From CAWVWF01 sp963933885 (GTDB lineage: Bacteria > Bacteroidota > Bacteroidia > Flavobacteriales_C > GCA-002722245): 28,817 nucleotides of DNA. How positions within the stretch are numbered: the stretch's first letter is position 1; the number at the start of each line of letters is the position of its first letter. The position numbers were made by a program, and so were the translations under genes. Below are positions 25,181 through 28,817 of the stretch, piece after piece. Under the pieces are notes generated by a model. That model saw nothing but the letters and a program-made list of their open reading frames with translations. It ran no database searches and was not told the DNA's origin. Location of the stretch: assembly GCA_963933885.1 (NCBI GenBank), contig CAWVWF010000019.1, positions 1-28,817 on the forward strand, written 5' to 3'.

Positions 25181-26122
25181 TTAAAGCCACACTACTTTCT
25201 GTTCTGGTTTGTGATCCTGTCCTATAATATCTTTATATAAATCAGGTCGTCTTGCTTTAATATATCTAGCACCACCAGCATTTAATACAGCATCGTAATT
25301 TAAAGTGGTTATTGCAATCTCATTATCAAATGAAGTGCATTCAGTTACAACATCACCAAAAGGATCAACAATCATTGAGCAACCATTTTTGAGTTGATCT
25401 TCATCCATTCCAATTGGATTTGAGAAAACGGCATAGATGGCATTGTCATAAGCTCTAGAAGGTAGCCATTTCATTAACCATTCTCTTCCTTTCATTCCTT
25501 GGAATTCAAGCTTTAGAGAAGTAGGATCTTTTAATCGATTTCCCCATAATTTAGGATCTACAAATCCAGCACCTGGACGAGTTGAAGGTGTACACATTGT
25601 AACATGAGGCATGAAAATAATATCAGCTCCAAGAAGTTTAGTGGCTCTTACATTTTCTGTAATGTTATTATCATAGCAAATCAAAATACCACATTTCCAT
25701 CCTCTAATATCGAAAACGCAATAAGCATCACCTGGAGTAATGTTGCTGTTTATAAATGGATGAAGTTTTCTGAATTTAGCATGTAAGCCATCTTTGTTTA
25801 CACAGATTTGTGCTTTGTATATATTACCGTTTTTATCTTTTTCGAATAATCCAGTAAGGATGTGAATGTCATATTTAGCAGCAATCACTTGAAGCTTCTT
25901 AACTGTAGGGCCTTCTGGTAATATTTCTGCAATATCCAGCATTTGATCTTTCGATAAATTTCTTGCGAAAGTGTATCCATGGATGGAGCATTCATGGAAA
26001 GCAACTACATCAGCTCCTTTTTCAGAAGCTTCTTTAGTTAAGGATTCTATGATTTTAAGATTGTATTCCTTGTCTCCACTTTTATTTTCGAATTGTGCTG
26101 TTGCTATATTTATTGGTTCCAT
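25181..26122 (-). CDS. Carbon-nitrogen hydrolase (nitrilase superfamily)
   Basis: A 313-residue cytosolic amidohydrolase with the complete nitrilase Glu-Lys-Cys triad: E44 in VAFHECSIHGY, K119 in AKFRKLHPF, and C149 in GILICYDN. The fold runs from the family N-terminus (INIATAQFENK) to about residue 290. Members hydrolyse amides, carbamoyl groups or nitriles. Substrate class cannot be told from the motifs here, although the HECSIHGYTF and LHPFINSN variants may help place it within the superfamily. It lies between the YHS gene and the AraC-type regulator on the same strand. Its start is 69 bp after the YHS stop, and no copy of the ECF-type promoter motif is seen before it. Confidence 0.9.
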   Translation of the reverse strand: MEPINIATAQFENKSGDKEYNLKIIESLTKEASEKGADVVAFHECSIHGYTFARNLSKDQMLDIAEILPEGPTVKKLQVIAAKYDIHILTGLFEKDKNGNIYKAQICVNKDGLHAKFRKLHPFINSNITPGDAYCVFDIRGWKCGILICYDNNITENVRATKLLGADIIFMPHVTMCTPSTRPGAGFVDPKLWGNRLKDPTSLKLEFQGMKGREWLMKWLPSRAYDNAIYAVFSNPIGMDEDQLKNGCSMIVDPFGDVVTECTSFDNEIAITTLNYDAVLNAGGARYIKARRPDLYKDIIGQDHKPEQKVVWL

Positions 26123-26191
26123 CTTTTTTTCTCAAAAGTAAAACTTAAGAGAAAGCATGAATTGTAAGAATCCGACAAGCCAGAAGTTTAT

Positions 26192-26662
26192 CTATTTCCA
26201 GTTAGCAAGAGCTGCATCCAATATTGTGGAATCAGCTAAGAAGTCAGTCTTGATATCTTCTTCGGAGAATAAGTATAATTTCCCTTTGATCAAGCTATAT
26301 GATAAAGGATTTGGATTAGCAGTGAATCCTGTTGATACAGCAAAACTACAATAACCACCAAACTGAGGAGCATACATTTCTGGATTAGCTTGGAATGCTT
26401 CTGAATTTTCTAAGCTTGAAAATAACCAAGTTGCATCTTTCCATTTGTAAGAAAACTGGTCATTACCTTCAATTGGTTCTCCTTCCGAAAAATAAGTAAC
26501 AACATCATATCCGTTCATAGATACATCACTAAAATTAATTTGATTGATTTCAGAATGGTTAGCCATTGATATTTTAGAGATGTGTTTTGCTTTAGCAAAA
26601 ATTAGAATTACTATAAATAGTGATCCTAATACGATTCCTGTAATTTTTAAAGTCTTTTTCAT
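26192..26662 (-). CDS. Membrane-anchored YHS domain protein
   Basis: A 156-residue protein with an N-terminal hydrophobic anchor (about 7-23) and an exposed YHS-type domain (about 45-156): NGYDVVTYFSEGEP (50-63), SYKWKDATWLFSS (71-83) and ANPEMYAPQFGGYCSFAVS (92-110) with the conserved C105. YHS domains are suspected metal- or redox-related modules, but this form has no assigned function. The gene has its own promoter-like element, near identical to the one before the DGPF gene, downstream of that gene's terminator. It is therefore likely to be part of the same ECF-sigma regulon. Confidence 0.88.
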   Translation of the reverse strand: MKKTLKITGIVLGSLFIVILIFAKAKHISKISMANHSEINQINFSDVSMNGYDVVTYFSEGEPIEGNDQFSYKWKDATWLFSSLENSEAFQANPEMYAPQFGGYCSFAVSTGFTANPNPLSYSLIKGKLYLFSEEDIKTDFLADSTILDAALANWK

Positions 26663-26675
26663 TTTAATAGATTTT

Positions 26676-26717
26676 GGTTTCTATCCTTATGACAATTGAG
26701 GAATTGAAAAAAGGACA
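26676..26717 (-). promoter_or_regulatory. ECF-type promoter of the YHS gene, copy 2 of a shared motif
   Basis: Read on the minus strand: TGTCC plus six Ts (from 26717), TGTCAT (26694-26689) and AAACC (26680-26676). All elements lie at exactly the same spacing as in the copy at 27155-27196, 32 of 42 positions being identical. TGTC at the -35 site agrees with the promoter type I recall for ECF42 sigma factors. The ATG follows 26 bp after TGTCAT. Confidence 0.7.
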
Positions 26718-26728
26718 GGATATAAAAG

Positions 26729-26763
26729 AAAAAATCTGTTAACTTTCGGTTAACAGATTTTTC
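26729..26763 (-). terminator. Intrinsic terminator after the DGPF gene
   Basis: A 14-bp perfect stem AAAAATCTGTTAAC / GTTAACAGATTTTT (26730-26743 with 26749-26762) has a 5-base loop, CGAAA on the minus strand, and a T-rich exit on that strand. It starts 7 bp after the stop of the DGPF gene and separates it from the YHS promoter. Confidence 0.88.
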
Positions 26764-26769
26764 TAGCTT

Positions 26770-27126
26770 TTAGTTAATTCCTTCAACGCTTTTAATTGGA
26801 CGAATTTCGAAAGAAGCCTCAATGTCTTCAAAAATTGGATTTGCCTTAGCAATTTCAATAGCTTCATTTATATCTTTTGCAACTACATGAAAGTATCCAA
26901 CTAAAACTTCTTTAGTTTCTGTAAAAGGACCATCAACTAAGCTTCCTGATTTATTAGATAAAACAGCTCCTCCCATTTCAAGCGGTTGTGCTCCTTTAAG
27001 TTTGCCATCAGCCATTAATTGTCCAATGTACTTCCCAACTTTAGTAACATGGTTTTGTTGTTGTTCTGGAGATAGTTTCTCCATGTGATCTCCATCTGTT
27101 TTGATAAATAACATGTACTCTTGCAT
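26770..27126 (-). CDS. YCII-related DGPF-motif protein, ECF42 partner
   Basis: A 118-residue cytosolic protein of the YCII/DGPF family with the motif VDGPFTETKE (64-73; DGPF at 65-68) and the family N-terminus YMLFIKTDGD. I chose the ATG at 27126, because an ATG 16 codons further upstream would place the start inside the promoter-like element. In many bacteria DGPF genes accompany ECF42-type sigma factors, as here: the sigma gene ends 71 bp upstream. The biochemical role is not known; dimeric ferredoxin-like (alpha/beta barrel) binding proteins are the closest fold. It has its own ECF-type promoter and a strong terminator. Confidence 0.92.
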   Translation of the reverse strand: MQEYMLFIKTDGDHMEKLSPEQQQNHVTKVGKYIGQLMADGKLKGAQPLEMGGAVLSNKSGSLVDGPFTETKEVLVGYFHVVAKDINEAIEIAKANPIFEDIEASFEIRPIKSVEGIN

Positions 27127-27154
27127 AATCTTATATTTTAAAGCTTTTTCAAGC

Positions 27155-27196
27155 GGTTTACATCTTAATGACAATCCAAGATATTAAAAAAGGACA
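27155..27196 (-). promoter_or_regulatory. ECF-type promoter of the DGPF gene, copy 1 of a shared motif
   Basis: Minus strand: TGTCC plus six Ts (from 27196), TGTCAT (27173-27168), AAACC (27159-27155). The TGTCC element ends one base before the sigma gene's stop codon (27198), so the promoter is packed against the coding end. The same motif with identical spacing lies before the YHS gene. Confidence 0.7.
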
Positions 27197-27197
27197 A

Positions 27198-28454
27198 TTA
27201 TTCACATTTTTTTATTTTGGATAGAATCCAGATTTTTTCAGAATCAATATTTGTAAGAGATAAAGCCATATTATATTCATCAATAGCTTTCTTTGATTTC
27301 CCAAGTTGAAAGTACAAGTCTCCCAAAGTAGAATATAATCGATGGTACTTAATTAAGCTTTTTTCTCCTTTTAAAAATTCTAAAAGAGCTATAGCCTTTT
27401 CTTCGCCTTCAATCATACTTACTGCAACAGCTCTGTTTAATTGAACAACTGGTGAACTATCGATCATTAACATCTGATCATATAGCGATAGTATTTGTGC
27501 CCAATTAGTTGCTTCAAAAGTAGGAGCAGAGCAATGATTTGCTGAGATCGCAGCGAGTATTAAGTAATTACTTACCGTATTGAACTCAATAGATTTATTA
27601 AGATGATGAATCCCAGAATTAATTAAGTTTTTATCCCATTTCGAACGATCTTGGTTTTCCATCGTGATAATCTCACCTTCTTCAGAAATACGCGATATAA
27701 AACGGGATGCATTAAAATTCATCAATGAAAGAAGAGCATGAGCCTCCCCCTTATTTATAATTAAATCAGATTCGATAATTAGTCTTGTTAATCGGATCGA
27801 CTCTAAACAAAGTTCAAATCGGATGATCTTGTTCCCCGATGAAGCACTATAACCTTCATTAAATAATAAGTAAATGGAATTCAGAACAACACTTAATCTC
27901 TCGTTTATTTCCTTAACTCCTGGTATTTCAAACTCAGTTCTATTTTCTTTTATTTTTTTTCTAGCCCTAACTAAACGCTTATTGATAGTTTCTTCACTTA
28001 CCAGATATGCTTTTGATATTTCAGGAATTCCAAAACCACAAAGTGTTTTTAATATTAAAGCTGTTTGAGAATCAGTATTGATTTCTGGAGCACAACAAGT
28101 AAACATCATTTTTAATTGATCATCCTTAATTTCGTTTTCTGAAAACAAGTGATCAATTGCACCATTCATAGTCCATTCAGAAGTTAGTAAATGAGTAACC
28201 TCTGATTGGTATTCAACTTCATACTTTTTGCGATTAACAATATTAAGCGCTTTGTTTTTCGCAACAGTATACAACCAAGCCTTTGGATTACTAGGTATAT
28301 CATTACCCCATTTCTCAAGAGCTTCGATATATGCGTCCTGCAATACATCTTCAGCCATTTGAATATTGGATACACCAAAAATCTTCGTTAAAACAGAAAT
28401 GATCTTTCCAGTTTCTTCTCTATAAATTTGATGCAAGGTTTGCTCTACAGTCAT
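27198..28454 (-). CDS. ECF42-type sigma factor with C-terminal TPR extension
   Basis: A 418-residue RNA polymerase sigma factor. Region 2 (about 8-75) contains AEDVLQDAYIEALEKWG and AWLYTVAKNKALNIV; region 4 (about 108-165) contains TLCGFGIPEISKAYLVSEETINKRL. Between them is the MMFTCCAPEI segment common to this group. A DUF6596-like region (about 180-270) and a TPR-like tail (about 330-418, FLKGEKSLIKYHRLYSTLGD) follow. Such long C-terminal extensions define the ECF42 group, which has no anti-sigma factor and is thought to be controlled through this extension. It lies next to a DGPF-motif gene, the known genomic partner. I see no copy of the shared promoter motif before its own start, so autoregulation is not supported here. 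Confidence 0.92.
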   Translation of the reverse strand: MTVEQTLHQIYREETGKIISVLTKIFGVSNIQMAEDVLQDAYIEALEKWGNDIPSNPKAWLYTVAKNKALNIVNRKKYEVEYQSEVTHLLTSEWTMNGAIDHLFSENEIKDDQLKMMFTCCAPEINTDSQTALILKTLCGFGIPEISKAYLVSEETINKRLVRARKKIKENRTEFEIPGVKEINERLSVVLNSIYLLFNEGYSASSGNKIIRFELCLESIRLTRLIIESDLIINKGEAHALLSLMNFNASRFISRISEEGEIITMENQDRSKWDKNLINSGIHHLNKSIEFNTVSNYLILAAISANHCSAPTFEATNWAQILSLYDQMLMIDSSPVVQLNRAVAVSMIEGEEKAIALLEFLKGEKSLIKYHRLYSTLGDLYFQLGKSKKAIDEYNMALSLTNIDSEKIWILSKIKKCE

Positions 28455-28510
28455 TTGGTAAATTTAAACAACCAAGTAAATAAATGTAAGTTTTTCGAAG
28501 TTATATTTCA

Positions 28511-28577
28511 CGCTCCTCGCGCGCATGTTCCGGAGGACATGCGTGTGTATATACATTCGCGTCTCCAGACGCTTTTT
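28511..28577. repeat. Cluster of GC-rich palindromes upstream of the sigma gene
   Basis: Four consecutive palindromic units stand out from AT-rich DNA: CGC-TCCTC-GCG (28511-28521), CGCATGT / ACATGCG (28522-28528 with 28537-28543) with TCCGGA in its loop, TGTATATACA (28546-28555), and GCGTC-TCCA-GACGC (28559-28572) followed by TTTTT. The last has the shape of a plus-strand terminator, but no plus-strand gene precedes it. The group resembles REP/BIME-type intergenic repeats. Confidence 0.6.
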
Positions 28578-28730
28578 CTTATCATATTTATCCCAGAATA
28601 GAACAAAACGCAATAAGTAAAGTCTTAAAACAAGAATACACACCAAAAGCATCCTGAAGATCGTAATTTCAACTTTATGTCTAAAAGGTATAAAGCACAC
28701 AATCCTGAAAGTATATATTTCATAACAATT

Positions 28731-28782
28731 ACAATAGTGGAATGGATAGATCTATTTTCAAGACTGGAATGTCTACTATTGT
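28731..28782. repeat. Inverted repeat enclosing a palindrome
   Basis: ACAATAGTGGA (28731-28741) and TCTACTATTGT (28772-28782) are inverted repeats with one mismatch over 11 bp. Between them lies the perfect palindrome ATAGATCTAT (28746-28755). The sequence is close to the window edge and its context is unseen. Confidence 0.4.
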
Positions 28783-28817
28783 TCGGACAGTATTTTTAAG
28801 TCCGTAACTTATATATT

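Larger units (their letters stand above)
28455..28817. other. Gene-free stretch at the right edge
   Basis: No gene or RNA is recognised in these 363 bp. It holds a cluster of GC-rich hairpins next to the sigma gene (28511-28577), and a nested palindromic segment near the edge (28731-28782). The sigma gene's promoter must lie in the first 60-120 bp but has no clear TAnnTTTG box. Confidence 0.5.

Noticed and set aside
28464..28700. A 78-codon minus-strand frame upstream of the sigma gene
   Set aside because: It runs through the GC-rich palindromes, has no family features, and its Arg/Leu/Phe-rich composition looks like chance translation.

Overview
The window is an AT-rich chromosomal segment of a Bacteroidota bacterium, most likely in or near the Flavobacteriales. 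The evidence is a secreted metalloprotease with a type IX secretion (T9SS) sorting tail, DUF3570 and OmpA/TSP3 outer-membrane proteins, a type 2 (eukaryote-like) isoleucyl-tRNA synthetase, a SiaB/SiaC pair, and several start-proximal TAnnTTTG boxes, the Bacteroidota -7 promoter element. I see no IS element, prophage, CRISPR array, tRNA or rRNA. Most of the window reads as core genome, with two gene-poor stretches (about 5118-5828 and 28455-28817).

Layout. 1-2901 (minus): signal peptide peptidase SppA, then a GH3-family adenylating enzyme that runs off the left edge. 2982-5062 (plus): folK, then an OmpA-family porin-like protein with calcium-binding TSP3 repeats and a strong terminator, followed by about 700 bp without an intact gene. 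5829-12180 (minus): a 1150-residue outer-membrane protein, then a tightly overlapping set of thioredoxin, ApbE FMN transferase, a tiny DUF4266 lipoprotein ending in GGGCGCN, and DUF3570. 12333-14663 (plus): an OmpA-like coiled-coil lipoprotein and a ChrA-type transporter. 14681-19583 (minus): SiaB kinase and SiaC phosphoprotein, then ileS and a TraR/DksA-like protein. 19756-24327 (plus): citrate synthase, a Nfu-type Fe-S scaffold and an M43 metalloprotease. 24331-28454 (minus): an ECF42-type sigma factor with a C-terminal TPR region, its DGPF/YCII partner, a membrane-anchored YHS protein, a nitrilase-family amidohydrolase and an AraC-type regulator.

Two parts look most rewarding. The first is the ECF42 locus. 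The DGPF gene and the YHS gene each carry the same promoter-like element: TGTCC followed by a T run, TGTCAT 23 bp downstream of the first T, and AAACC a further 14 bp on, with identical spacing in both copies. This suggests a small sigma-factor regulon that includes the YHS protein. The second is the thioredoxin-ApbE-DUF4266-DUF3570 set, whose four reading frames overlap end to start and which looks like an envelope redox or flavin system of unknown purpose. Smaller points include a 5'-terminal hairpin in the ileS leader, a terminator whose loop holds the stop codon of the TraR gene, and a perfect 12-bp inverted repeat in front of the secreted protease.
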